63,002 bases of DNA from Clostridiaceae bacterium (GTDB lineage Bacteria; Bacillota; Clostridia; Acetivibrionales; DUMC01). Position numbers and translations under genes: made by a program. This document shows positions 36,917 through 45,625 of this stretch, one piece after another. The stretch is taken from contig DUMC01000110.1 of the NCBI GenBank assembly GCA_012840075.1, positions 1 to 63,002 of the forward strand. The letters run 5' to 3'. The stretch's first letter is position 1. Each line of letters begins with the position of its first letter. The notes below the pieces were generated by a model, which worked only from the letters and a program-made list of their open reading frames with translations, was not told the origin of the DNA and did no database searches.

Positions 36917-38017
36917 GTGCTGGAATTTGATGTTGAGATGGAACATTTCGCTCAGATAAAGGTTGTAGGAATTGGTGGAGGAGGAAACAATGCCGTTAAC
37001 AGAATGGTAGAAGCCGGTCTCAAGGGAGTTGAGTTTATTGCCATAAATACCGATAAACAAGCATTGCTTTTGTCAAAAGCTAATTCGAAAATACAGATAG
37101 GAGAAAAACTTACCAAAGGGCTAGGCGCAGGAGCAAATCCTGAAATAGGTGAAAAGGCAGCAAATGAAAGCAAAGAAGAGATCAGCCAGGCTTTAAAAGG
37201 TGCGGATATGGTGTTTATAACAGCCGGAATGGGTGGAGGTACAGGTACAGGAGCAGCACCTATAGTAGCCCAAATAGCAAAGGAAATGGGTATACTCACA
37301 GTAGGTGTAGTTACTAAGCCTTTTACATTTGAAGGTAGAAAAAGGGCACAATTCGCTGAAAGAGGGATTGAAAACCTGAAAGCTGCTGTAGATACATTGG
37401 TGACTATTCCAAATGACAGATTATTGCAGATAGCAGAAAAAAAGACTACAATAGTTGAGGCTTTTAAGCTGGCTGATGATGTGTTAAGACAGGGAGTTCA
37501 GGGAATATCAGATCTAATTACAATCCCTGGATTAATTAATCTTGATTTTGCAGATGTAAAAACAATTATGCTAAATACGGGACTCGCTCATATGGGAATC
37601 GGAAGAGCTTCGGGTGAAGGTAGAGCAGAAGAAGCTACAAAGAAAGCAATTGAAAGTCCTTTGTTGGAAACTTCAATTGAAGGAGCTAAGGGTGTGTTGT
37701 TGAATATAACCGGTGGCACCGATCTTGGATTATTTGAAGTGGACGTAGCTGCCAGCCTTATTGAAAAGTCTGCTGATCCTGATGCCAATATAATAATTGG
37801 TGCTGTAATAGATGAAAAACTTGGTGACGAGATTGTAATCACCGTTATTGCAACAGGTTTTGAAAAGTCACCGGTAATTAAAAAACAGGATAAAACATCA
37901 TCACCGCTTGATAAAAACAAAAAACCTCCTTTAAATGATAAGTTACGTACAAACATAGATGTAACGGAAGATGAACTGGATATACCTACTTTCTTGAGAA
38001 GAAACAGGTTTAAATAA
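36917..38017 (+). CDS. ftsZ: Cell division protein FtsZ
   Basis: The 366-residue tubulin homologue shows [15 protein letters not shown] near 16-30, NTDKQAL near 44, the GTP signature GGGTGTG near 106-112, the T7-loop region [11 protein letters not shown] near 209, and the conserved tail [12 protein letters not shown] that binds FtsA and SepF. The start is GTG 36917 with AGGGGGA upstream. It is the last gene of the dcw cluster here. Confidence 0.97.
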   Translation: MLEFDVEMEHFAQIKVVGIGGGGNNAVNRMVEAGLKGVEFIAINTDKQALLLSKANSKIQIGEKLTKGLGAGANPEIGEKAANESKEEISQALKGADMVFITAGMGGGTGTGAAPIVAQIAKEMGILTVGVVTKPFTFEGRKRAQFAERGIENLKAAVDTLVTIPNDRLLQIAEKKTTIVEAFKLADDVLRQGVQGISDLITIPGLINLDFADVKTIMLNTGLAHMGIGRASGEGRAEEATKKAIESPLLETSIEGAKGVLLNITGGTDLGLFEVDVAASLIEKSADPDANIIIGAVIDEKLGDEIVITVIATGFEKSPVIKKQDKTSSPLDKNKKPPLNDKLRTNIDVTEDELDIPTFLRRNRFK

Positions 38018-38634
38018 ACTTAAGCTAAAAGCTTATTAGTGAAATTTTGTTAATTAAAACTTATCATTAAAATTTATTAATAAGAAAAGAATTGGGAAAC
38101 AAAATATATATAAATAAATTATAAAATAAATAAATTATAAATTAAAGAAATATCGGTAAGATATGTCCTCATATTGAAATTATATATTTATTAGGAATCT
38201 TTAAATTATAATATTTATTTGACTTCAAAGAAAGGCACTCTTATGATTAGTTTTGATCGGATTGCGATTCTTTTACATAGAGTGCTTTTTTGGATGCCTG
38301 CCTGCAGTTAACAGAGTCATTTGGTTAACATAGTAATCTTCTACAATAACATAATCGCATCTAACAAATAACAATACAATAACATAATTCTAACAAATAA
38401 CGACATTACCTCCCATTATAATATATGGATGTTGTTAGAGATTTTGACAAAAAAATTAAAACTGCAAATATATAATTAAGAATAAGTATATTTGTTAAAT
38501 ACGTTGAGCAAGTTTAATTCAAAAAATAAAACTAAAATTAAAAAAATTTCTAAATGTGTTATATATGCATAAAGTATTGAATATATGTAATATTAGGGAT
38601 TGTCTATTTAAATGTAGATTGTGAGGTTATATCT
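38018..38634. other. ftsZ-spoIIGA intergenic region, about 600 nt
   Basis: This long AT-rich gap holds a probable ftsZ terminator (38232-38292), a pair of imperfect direct repeats (38342-38372 and 38375-38401, TACAATAACATAAT followed by CTAACAAATAAC) and, presumably, the sporulation promoter of spoIIGA. I could not find a convincing Spo0A box. No ORF with a ribosome site is present. Confidence 0.45.
38232..38292 (+). terminator. Possible terminator after ftsZ
   Basis: GCACTCT (38235-38241) pairs with AGAGTGC (38279-38285), followed by TTTTTT. The loop of about 37 nt is long, so this is less certain than other terminators here. Confidence 0.5.
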
Positions 38635-39531
38635 GTGGAGATATATTTGGATGTTCTTGTGTTGGAAAACATAGTCATGAATTATCTTATTCTATGGACT
38701 ACTAGCAAAATACTGAGAACGAAGACATCCAATTTACGTCTTTTTATAGGAGCTTTATTAGGAGCGTTATACGCTGCTTTCCTCATTGTAAAACCGCAAT
38801 TTCGTCTTTATTACACTGCCACGGCTACTTTTATTTTGTCTTTAGTTATGGTTGCGGTAACTTTTTCACCTGAAAAACTTGGCAGTTTTATAAAAACCTT
38901 AGTTGTGTTTTATCTTTCAACTTTTGTTTTTGCAGGGGCGACTTTTGCCTTTTTCTATTTGAACAACCGGAATACCTTTATCAAGAACGGATTATTGTAT
39001 GTTTTTTGGGATTCAAAGTGGACAGCTGTTCTTCTTTCTATAATAACTTCGATAATTATTATTAAAGTGTTTATTGAGATTGTTCAACAAAAATTCTTTA
39101 AGGAAAAGCTCATAACCCATTTAAAGGTTATTTTTGATAATAAGGAAATAAGCGTTTCAGCATTGATAGATACAGGGAATTCTCTGCAGGATCCAATTTC
39201 AAATATGCCTGTAATAATTGTTGAATTCTCTGCAATAAAAGAAATATTACCTTCGGAAATATGCAGTATTTTTGAACAAGTAGAGGAACAAGACTTCTCC
39301 AAACTGGCAAGTATGTTATATAACTCTAATTGGTTTAACAGATTTAGATTGATACCTTTTAATTCTCTAGGCAAAGAAAATGGCATGCTTATAGGTTTTA
39401 AACCTGATTACGTAGTTATCGGGGAAGATTCTGAGAGAAAAGATGTGAAAGATGTGGTAATTGCCATATACAATAAAGTACTTTCCAAAACAAAAAGCTA
39501 CAAGGCATTGCTGGGACCGGACCTGTTGTAG
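38635..39531 (+). CDS. spoIIGA: Sporulation sigma-E factor-processing peptidase SpoIIGA
   Basis: This 298-residue membrane aspartic protease is made in the mother cell. The first 150 residues form five hydrophobic segments (start MEIYLDVLVLENIVMNYLIL, as in the family). The cytosolic half carries SALIDTGNSLQDP near 178-190, with the catalytic Asp in DTGN, and later IPFNSLGKENGMLIGFKPD. It cleaves pro-sigma-E and lies immediately upstream of sigE, as in Bacillus. The start is GTG 38635. Confidence 0.95.
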   Translation: MEIYLDVLVLENIVMNYLILWTTSKILRTKTSNLRLFIGALLGALYAAFLIVKPQFRLYYTATATFILSLVMVAVTFSPEKLGSFIKTLVVFYLSTFVFAGATFAFFYLNNRNTFIKNGLLYVFWDSKWTAVLLSIITSIIIIKVFIEIVQQKFFKEKLITHLKVIFDNKEISVSALIDTGNSLQDPISNMPVIIVEFSAIKEILPSEICSIFEQVEEQDFSKLASMLYNSNWFNRFRLIPFNSLGKENGMLIGFKPDYVVIGEDSERKDVKDVVIAIYNKVLSKTKSYKALLGPDLL

Positions 39532-39609
39532 GAAAGTATTTGGAAATTAATATTTTCAATTGCCATCATCCTGTGAAGTTAACAAGACGATAGGAGGAGA
39601 GGGATTACA

Positions 39610-40413
39610 ATGTTGATAATTAAAAATGAGAAAAGGGAGAATAATAATGCATGGACAAAAAAAATGAAAGTAGAGCCAAAAAGAAATAAATTTAACAAGA
39701 TTAAGTTCATATTATATGTAAAATGCATACGTGCTCTTACGAAAATAGGATTATATTCCAAACAATTTATTTATTATATTGGCGGAAGTGAAGCCCTACC
39801 TCCACCGCTGACTGATGATGAAGAGAATTATCTTTTGGAACGATTAGGTAAAAGTGATTATGGAGTAAAGAAAATACTTATTGAAAGAAATTTAAGACTG
39901 GTGGTGTATATAGCAAAAAAATTCGAGAACACCGGAGTAGGAGTTGAGGATTTGGTTTCAATCGGAACAATAGGTCTTATAAAGGCCATTAATACATTCA
40001 AACCGTCCAAAAACATAAAATTAGCCACTTATGCTTCCAGATGTATTGAAAATGAAATATTAATGTATCTTAGGAGAAATAATAAAACAAAAACGGAAAT
40101 ATCAATTGATGAGCCTTTGAATACGGATTGGGACGGAAATGAATTGCTTTTATCCGATATATTGGGAACTGATAATGACGTAATTCACAGAACTCTTGAA
40201 GATGAAATTGATAAGGAATTGTTAAATGCAGCACTCAAAAAGCTTTCCTCAAGGGAAAAGAAGATAATGGAGTTAAGGTTTGGTCTTATAAACGGAGTTG
40301 AAAAAACCCAAAAAGAAGTTGCTGATATGTTGGGAATATCGCAATCATATATATCAAGACTTGAGAAAAGGATAATAGGGAGGTTAAGGAAAGAGATTAA
40401 CAGAATGGTTTAA
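39610..40413 (+). CDS. sigE: RNA polymerase sporulation sigma factor SigE (pro-sigma-E)
   Basis: The 267-residue sigma-70-family factor directs early mother-cell transcription. [13 protein letters not shown] near 55-67 is the sequence just after the pro-region. Region 2 blocks ([50 protein letters not shown]) and region 4 ([23 protein letters not shown]) match SigE closely. The pro-region before YYIGG is about 58 residues against about 30 in Bacillus subtilis from memory. ATG 39610 is supported by AGGAGGAGAGGG just upstream; internal ATG 39664 would give a normal-length pro-region but has no close ribosome site. Confidence 0.95.
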   Translation: MLIIKNEKRENNNAWTKKMKVEPKRNKFNKIKFILYVKCIRALTKIGLYSKQFIYYIGGSEALPPPLTDDEENYLLERLGKSDYGVKKILIERNLRLVVYIAKKFENTGVGVEDLVSIGTIGLIKAINTFKPSKNIKLATYASRCIENEILMYLRRNNKTKTEISIDEPLNTDWDGNELLLSDILGTDNDVIHRTLEDEIDKELLNAALKKLSSREKKIMELRFGLINGVEKTQKEVADMLGISQSYISRLEKRIIGRLRKEINRMV

Positions 40414-40492
40414 AAAAGTCATTTGCATAATTCAAATTAACTTGTCAAGGCCATTTCGCAAAATTTTGTTTGTTCTAATAAAATTAAATTTC

Positions 40493-40521
40493 GTATAAAA
40501 AAACCTTCCGTGGCAATAATG
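40493..40521 (+). promoter_or_regulatory. Forespore-type (sigma-F/sigma-G) promoter of sigG
   Basis: GTATA (40493-40497) and GGCAATAAT (40512-40520) fit the sigma-F/G consensus GYATA and GGnnAnAnT, with a 14-nt spacer, one shorter than usual. The predicted start near 40527 lies inside the following hairpin. Confidence 0.6.
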
Positions 40522-40554
40522 ATATTGACAGAATTCATTGCCGGGAGGGTTTTA
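40497..40554 (+). promoter_or_regulatory. Hairpin sequestering the sigG ribosome site
   Basis: AAAACCTTCC and GGCAAT on the left (about 40498-40518) pair with ATTGCC and GGGAGGGTTTT on the right (about 40537-40553), about 17 pairs including wobbles. The right arm contains GGGAGGG, the sigG ribosome site. Read-through RNA from sigE would fold it away, whereas RNA from the local promoter lacks the left arm. It may also act as a terminator. Confidence 0.65.
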
Positions 40555-40555
40555 A

Positions 40556-41329
40556 ATGCATACCAACAAGGTGGAAATATGTGGCGTAAATACATCAAAA
40601 CTGCCAGTGCTAACAAATGAGCAAAAGAAAGAACTATTTGAGAGAATGCATAAAGGAGATAGCTCGGCAAGAGAAGAATTTATAAAAGGGAACTTAAGAT
40701 TGGTTTTAAGTGTAATACAAAGATTCAACAATAGAGGAGAATATGTTGATGACCTATTCCAGGTTGGATGTATAGGATTAATTAAAGCAATAGATAATTT
40801 TGACGTATCACATAATGTAAAATTTTCCACTTATGCAGTTCCAATGATTATCGGAGAAATAAGAAGATATTTAAGGGATAATAACTCAATCAGAGTAAGC
40901 CGTTCATTGAGAGATATAGCGTATAAAGCATTACAAGTTAAAGAAAGACTCACAAATGAAAATTCCAGAGAGCCTACCGTAGCTGAAATTGCAAAAGAAC
41001 TTAAAATACCAAAAGAAGATGTAGTTATGGCCCTTGATGCAATTCAGGAGCCGATTTCACTCTTTGAAGCCATATATCATGACGGTGGGGATGCTATATT
41101 TGTGATGGATCAGGTAAGTGATGAAAAGTGCAATGACGAAAATTGGATTGAAGAAATTTCATTAAGAGAAGCCATGCACAAATTAAATGACAGAGAAAAG
41201 CTGATACTCAATTTAAGGTTTTTTGAAGGGCGAACGCAAATGGAAGTTGCAGAAGAAATCGGGATTTCGCAAGCACAGGTATCAAGACTTGAGAAAACTG
41301 CACTTCTTCATATAAAAAAACATATATGA
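40556..41329 (+). CDS. sigG: RNA polymerase sporulation sigma factor SigG
   Basis: The 257-residue late forespore sigma factor starts MHTNKVEICGVNTSKLPVL, which is diagnostic of SigG. Region 2 (GNLRLVLSVIQRFNNRGEYVDDLFQVGCIGLIKAIDNF, quoted in parts, then FSTYAVPMIIGEIRRYLRD) and region 4 (RTQMEVAEEIGISQAQVSRLEK) are intact. It follows sigE by 142 nt. Its own forespore promoter and the ribosome-site hairpin suggest that translation is delayed until transcription starts locally. Confidence 0.96.
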   Translation: MHTNKVEICGVNTSKLPVLTNEQKKELFERMHKGDSSAREEFIKGNLRLVLSVIQRFNNRGEYVDDLFQVGCIGLIKAIDNFDVSHNVKFSTYAVPMIIGEIRRYLRDNNSIRVSRSLRDIAYKALQVKERLTNENSREPTVAEIAKELKIPKEDVVMALDAIQEPISLFEAIYHDGGDAIFVMDQVSDEKCNDENWIEEISLREAMHKLNDREKLILNLRFFEGRTQMEVAEEIGISQAQVSRLEKTALLHIKKHI

Positions 41330-41330
41330 T

Positions 41331-41367
41331 AAAGGGTGCATGAATTTAAAATGCACCCTTTATTTAT
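41331..41367 (+). terminator. Terminator after sigG
   Basis: AAAGGGTGCAT pairs with ATGCACCCTTT (about 41331-41341 and 41351-41361), followed by an AT-rich tail. Confidence 0.85.
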
Positions 41368-41423
41368 ATAAACAATTGGACAACAACAAAAACATGATAT
41401 AAAATAGTATTTAGGTATTTTAT

Positions 41424-41460
41424 TGCTCTAATATATATAAAATATATTAGAGCATTTTGT
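41424..41460 (+). terminator. Second hairpin before the YlmC/YmxH gene
   Basis: TGCTCTAATATAT pairs with ATATATTAGAGCA (41424-41436, 41442-41454) and TTTTGTT follows. It could be a terminator or an attenuator in the leader of the next gene. Confidence 0.55.
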
Positions 41461-41481
41461 TAATTTGTTGAGGTGATAGCT

Positions 41482-41742
41482 TTGAGCCGCACAATAGATC
41501 TAAAGCAGAAGGAAGTAATTAATATTTCTGACGGAAGAAGAATTGGTTTTGTAAACGATGTTGAATTTGATTTGGACAGCGGTAAAATAGATGCAATTGT
41601 TATTCCTGCCAGCGGTCGCTTATTCGGTTTGATCGGAAAAGAAGAGGAATTTGTAATTCCCTGGGAAAAAATAAGAAAAATAGGTGAAGATATTATATTG
41701 GTTGACCTTGACGAGCGCTTTATTAAAAAATATTTTACTTGA
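41482..41742 (+). CDS. YlmC/YmxH-family sporulation protein (PRC-barrel)
   Basis: The 86-residue protein consists of one PRC-barrel domain: KEVINISDGRRIGFVNDVEFD, then GKIDAIVIPA and EEFVIPWEKIRKIGEDIILVD. Members of this family are conserved in sporulating Firmicutes, often near sigG or spore genes, and have no established activity. TTG 41482 is preferred because GAGGTG lies 6 nt upstream; GTG 41473 lies within that site. Confidence 0.9.
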   Translation: MSRTIDLKQKEVINISDGRRIGFVNDVEFDLDSGKIDAIVIPASGRLFGLIGKEEEFVIPWEKIRKIGEDIILVDLDERFIKKYFT

Positions 41743-41833
41743 TATGTAACGATTAACAAAGCACGAAATTGAAAATTAATATATAAAATACTTTAGAAAA
41801 AAACATGGTTAGAGAAAATAAGGAGATGGGAAT

Positions 41834-42292
41834 ATGAAGTGCCCATATTGCGGTCACGGGGAGGATAAAGTTATAGATTCAAGACCCACAGATGAAGGGA
41901 CTGCAATAAGAAGAAGAAGAGAATGCCTGAAATGTTCAAGGCGTTTTACTACATATGAAAAAATAGAGACAATTCCTATAATGGTTATTAAAAAAGACAA
42001 GAGACGGGAACCTTTTAAAAGAGAAAAAATTTTAAACGGTTTGATGAGGGCTTGCGAGAAGAGACCTGTTTCCATAACCCAATTAGAGAGCATAGCGGAT
42101 GAAATTGAAAGTTATTTGTATAATTCAACACAAAAGGAAATTACTTCAAGAGAAATAGGAGAGATGGTAATGGCAAAGCTTAAAGAAATCGATGAGGTGG
42201 CATATGTCCGTTTCGCTTCGGTATATAGACAATTTACTGATTTAAATATTTTTATGCGTGAATTAAGAAAAATTTTAGATGAGAAAAAATGA
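41834..42292 (+). CDS. nrdR: Transcriptional repressor NrdR
   Basis: The 152-residue protein has the zinc ribbon [15 protein letters not shown] with the second pair [12 protein letters not shown] (residues 3-42) and an ATP-cone domain from about residue 49 ([29 protein letters not shown]). NrdR represses ribonucleotide reductase genes according to the bound adenine nucleotide. No nrd gene is in the window. Its location after sigG and ymxH-like genes is common in Clostridia. Confidence 0.96.
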   Translation: MKCPYCGHGEDKVIDSRPTDEGTAIRRRRECLKCSRRFTTYEKIETIPIMVIKKDKRREPFKREKILNGLMRACEKRPVSITQLESIADEIESYLYNSTQKEITSREIGEMVMAKLKEIDEVAYVRFASVYRQFTDLNIFMRELRKILDEKK

Positions 42293-42423
42293 ATTAAATT
42301 AACAATTTGTTAACAAAATTTATATTTTTTTGTGCTAAAATAAAAGTTATGTATAAAAGTGAAGTAACTTTTGTCTTAAGTCCCTCCTGATGAATTATAA
42401 TGTTTAAGGGAGAGGGATAGAAG

Positions 42424-42771
42424 ATGTTTGGAGTTACGGAAAAGAAAATAGAGAAGTGGAAAATAAAGAACAATGCGAAAAAAATTGCTGAAGCAATGAA
42501 CCATAAAAATAAAAATATAAGATTAGCTGCAATAAAAGCCGGAGCAGAGCTGAAAGACGATAGCGTGTTTAATACTTTGGTAGCTTTGCTGAAAGATCCT
42601 GATCCTGAAATAAGAGCATGCTCTGCAGAATCACTTGGTAAATTGGGAAGACCAAGTGCACAGGAACATTTAAAACTGGTTTCTGAAACTGACAGTGATA
42701 AAAATGTGAGAGAAAAAGCTCTTGAAGCAATGAGAAGCATTATTGCACACAAGACTAAAATTGGCAGCTAG
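42424..42771 (+). CDS. Small HEAT-repeat protein
   Basis: This 115-residue helical protein contains two to three HEAT/PBS-lyase-type repeats: NIRLAAIKAGAELKDDSVFNTLVALLKD and EIRACSAESLGKLGRPSAQEHLKLV, here quoted in part, then VREKALEAMRSII. A basic N-terminal helix precedes them. Such repeats mediate protein binding; the partner is unknown. AGGGAGAGGG before ATG 42424 is a good ribosome site. Confidence 0.8.
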   Translation: MFGVTEKKIEKWKIKNNAKKIAEAMNHKNKNIRLAAIKAGAELKDDSVFNTLVALLKDPDPEIRACSAESLGKLGRPSAQEHLKLVSETDSDKNVREKALEAMRSIIAHKTKIGS

Positions 42772-43096
42772 GATGAAATAAATGTATCTTTAAATTTATT
42801 TTATTTATATATTACTTTTTTGACATAATGTAACTGATATAGTTGGTGGTTTTATATTATATTATTTTAATGTTTATACTTATTTATACTTAATCTAATG
42901 TCATTTTATTATGTATTTACATTGGGTTTGTTTAATTATATATTAATTAAATGAATAAGTTTAAAGATACATTTAATTTGAAACATTGTTAAACAAAGAT
43001 TAACTCTCAGGAGGGACAAAAGGCAATTTTTTCTAAGATTACATATTAAATTAATATATGTAAATAACATAAAAATATTGAAAATTTTTACATTTA
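42772..43096. other. AT-rich gap before the comM leader
   Basis: About 325 nt, extremely AT-rich. A segment near 43008-43022 (TCAGGAGGGACAAAAG) is an inverted copy, with a short gap, of sequence near 42368-42390 upstream of the HEAT-repeat gene. No ORF is seen behind this ribosome-site-like sequence. Confidence 0.35.
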
Positions 43097-43146
43097 GGTT
43101 ATAATGTAAATATGGATGTATATGCAACGGTATTTACATTATAACC
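43097..43146 (+). promoter_or_regulatory. Perfect 16-bp inverted repeat upstream of comM
   Basis: GGTTATAATGTAAATA (43097-43112) and TATTTACATTATAACC (43131-43146) are perfect arms with an 18-nt loop that contains GGATGTAT. It also overlaps a possible -10 TATAAT. It may be an operator or the first hairpin of a leader. Confidence 0.6.
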
Positions 43147-43150
43147 AAGC

Positions 43151-43207
43151 AAATACATCCTTCCGATATTATGGTCTATAAGCTTGGTACGAAAGGATGT
43201 ATTTTTT
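43151..43207 (+). terminator. Terminator-like hairpin immediately before comM
   Basis: AAATACATCCTTCCG (43151-43165) pairs with CGAAAGGATGTATTT (43190-43204) with one mismatch, and a T6 run (43202-43207) abuts the ATG. The right arm includes AAAGGA, the likely ribosome site. ATACATCC on the left arm can alternatively pair with GGATGTAT in the loop of the preceding inverted repeat, so this may be an attenuator. Confidence 0.6.
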
Positions 43208-44734
43208 ATGCTATCGAAAATTAAAAGCTGTGGTTTAAAAGGTATTGAAGGGTTTATTATTAATGTAGAAACTGATATAAGCAACGGTATACCTGCTTTT
43301 GACTTAGTAGGTCTTGGTGATGTTGCAGTAAGAGAAGCTAAAGAACGAGTACGTTCAGCAATTAAAAATACAGGATACGAATTTCCTACGAGGAGAATCA
43401 CAGTCAATCTTGCCCCGGCTAATTTGAGAAAAGAAGGATCTGCTCTTGACTTGCCAATTGCAATGGGAATACTTGCCGCCACCGGCCAAGTTGACAGCTC
43501 ACTGATTGATGATTACATGATTATAGGCGAGCTTTCATTAGACGGTCAGATTAAAGGTATAAACGGCGTTCTTTCAATGGTTTTGTGTGCTTGCCAAGAA
43601 GGTATTAGAAATGTGATATTACCTAAAGAAAATGCTGATGAAGCTGCAGTAATTGAAAATGCAAACATTTATCCTGCCGAGCACCTTGAGGATGTCATTC
43701 TTCACGTTAATGGACACAGAAGTATCAAGAGGCATACTGTTGATGTCAAATGTTTATTTGATATAAAAGAGCAATTTTATGAAAATGATTTCTCTGAAGT
43801 TTGCGGGCAGGAAAATGTTAAAAGGGTCTTAGAGATAGCAGCTGCAGGATCTCATAGTTGTCTGATCATGGGAATACCGGGATCGGGAAAAACCATGCTG
43901 GCCAGAAGGTTGCCTTCAATTCTTCCCCCTTTAACTTTTGATGAAGCACTTCAAGTCACCAGGATACACAGCATAGCCGGTTATTTGCCGCCAAAAACAT
44001 CGTTAATAACAACAAGACCTTTCAGAAGTCCACACCATACTATTTCAGCTACAAGTCTTATAGGTGGAGGCAAGTATCCAAAGCCGGGTGAAATAAGCCT
44101 TGCCCATTATGGAGTACTTTTTCTTGATGAAGTTTTCGAATTTGATAAACATACGCTGGAAGCAATGCGGCAGCCTCTTGAAGACGGTGTGGTTACGATT
44201 TCACGGCTTAACGGAAGTATTACATATCCTGCTGAAATTACATTGATTCTTACAGGGAATCCATGTCCATGCGGATATAGAACTGACGAAACGAAAAAAT
44301 GCACTTGTTCCTACAATGAAATTCAAAATTATTTAAGCAAACTCAGTGGACCGCTACTTGATAGGATTGACTTGTATGTGGAGGCTATGCCCGTTAAATA
44401 CAAAGAATTGAATTCCATAGGTAATGGTGAAAATTCTTCTCAAATAAGGCAAAGAGTAATAAGAGCCAGAGATATCCAACTGGAAAGGTATAAAGGATAT
44501 AAGATTTTTTCTAATTCACAGCTTTCCGGGGCTTTAATAAAAAAATTCTGTAAATTGGATTCTAAAGGAAACGCATTGTTAAAAAATGCATTTGAAAAAT
44601 TTAATTTAAGTGCCAGGGCATACAACAGGATACTGAAAGTAGCAAGAACAATTGCCGATCTTGATGAAAGTGCAGACATAAAATCATTCCATATTGCAGA
44701 GGCTATTCAATATAGAGTGACTTCACTTAGATGA
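43208..44734 (+). CDS. comM: YifB/ComM-family Mg-chelatase-like AAA+ ATPase
   Basis: The 508-residue protein has an N-terminal S5-fold ChlI/LonC-like domain (MLSKIKSCGLKGIEG, ITVNLAPANLRKEGSALDLPI), an AAA+ core with Walker A MGIPGSGKTMLARR near 216-229 and Walker B GVLFLDEVFEFD near 298-309, and a C-terminal Mg_chelatase_C domain. It has the zinc-like cysteines CPCGY and CTCSY near 350-370 seen in this family. Homologue ComM is a hexameric helicase that extends heteroduplex during natural transformation. ATG 43208 gives the family N-terminus; TTG 43184 would add eight residues from the hairpin. Confidence 0.92.
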   Translation: MLSKIKSCGLKGIEGFIINVETDISNGIPAFDLVGLGDVAVREAKERVRSAIKNTGYEFPTRRITVNLAPANLRKEGSALDLPIAMGILAATGQVDSSLIDDYMIIGELSLDGQIKGINGVLSMVLCACQEGIRNVILPKENADEAAVIENANIYPAEHLEDVILHVNGHRSIKRHTVDVKCLFDIKEQFYENDFSEVCGQENVKRVLEIAAAGSHSCLIMGIPGSGKTMLARRLPSILPPLTFDEALQVTRIHSIAGYLPPKTSLITTRPFRSPHHTISATSLIGGGKYPKPGEISLAHYGVLFLDEVFEFDKHTLEAMRQPLEDGVVTISRLNGSITYPAEITLILTGNPCPCGYRTDETKKCTCSYNEIQNYLSKLSGPLLDRIDLYVEAMPVKYKELNSIGNGENSSQIRQRVIRARDIQLERYKGYKIFSNSQLSGALIKKFCKLDSKGNALLKNAFEKFNLSARAYNRILKVARTIADLDESADIKSFHIAEAIQYRVTSLR

Positions 44735-44954
44735 AATATGTATCTTGGCAAAATTTTCTTCCGTAAATAAGATGAATATTAGGTTACGATAATAAATCCT
44801 AAATTGCAACGATAAATACATCTTCCGCAAAATCTTCTGCATAAAAATCCTTGACATTACCTTATCGTTAAGTTATATTTGAATATAATAATTGCTAATA
44901 TCAAGAAAAATTGATATTTTAATAAATAAAAAAATGCATATAGATGAAAAACGA

Positions 44955-45385
44955 TGAACAAGAGGAGTAGGCAGGGTGCTGGCTCACAGAGAGGAAAGAT
45001 CAGCGGGTGGAAGTCTTTCCGAGTTTCAGTATGCCGAAGGTAGCTTGGGAGTTCTACGGCTGAACTTTATAATAATGAACCCTTGAACTTTTATATTTGA
45101 ATTTTTTATTTTTATTTCTGCAAGTTTAAAGTTCAGAATTGTTAACGGCAACTATGTTGTTAATTATATTAAGTATGAAACGTGGTTAGCGGTAGTAAGG
45201 GGATTATTATAGACAGTAGGCTGTAGCGGCTAAAATCCGTTATGTCTTCGAGTTGCCCTTAGGGTTGATGCATCATTTATCATATTATGCAGGTTAATTG
45301 TTGCTCAAACCGGAAAGGGAAGTTTGGTGGTAACGCGGAAGATACAGCCTTTCGTCCAATATTTGGATGAAAGGCTTTTATAATT
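44955..45385 (+). promoter_or_regulatory. T-box leader of valS, valine (GTA) specifier
   Basis: Stem I begins near 44955 and contains CCGAAG followed by GTA (45040-45042), the same specifier context as in the methionine T-box here and a valine codon. The core GGTGGTAACGCGG is at about 45325-45338 and departs slightly from the usual ACCGCGG form. The terminator pairs AGCCTTTCGTCC (45346-45357) with GGATGAAAGGCT (45365-45376), followed by T-rich sequence. Uncharged tRNA-Val would allow read-through into valS. Confidence 0.92.
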
Positions 45386-45625
45386 TTATTATTATAATAT
45401 CTTTAGATAAATGTATATTTAAGGTGTATTTAATATGAAGAAATATTGGCCGGAGATGACGTTGCAATAATAGCAATACTACAGTGTTTAAGATAAAAAA
45501 ATCTAATGTTTAAAGTTAATTTAGTTGAGAGATTAAGAGAATTTAAATTTGAGTAAGGCTAAAGCCTAAATTAAGAGTGATTAAAAGTAAAACATGAAAA
45601 ATAATTGCAACAGGAGGTAATTTTT
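45386..45625. other. Gap between the T-box terminator and valS
   Basis: About 240 nt of AT-rich sequence follow the terminator. I see no ORF or additional RNA structure. AGGAGG at 45612-45617 is the valS ribosome site. Confidence 0.4.
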
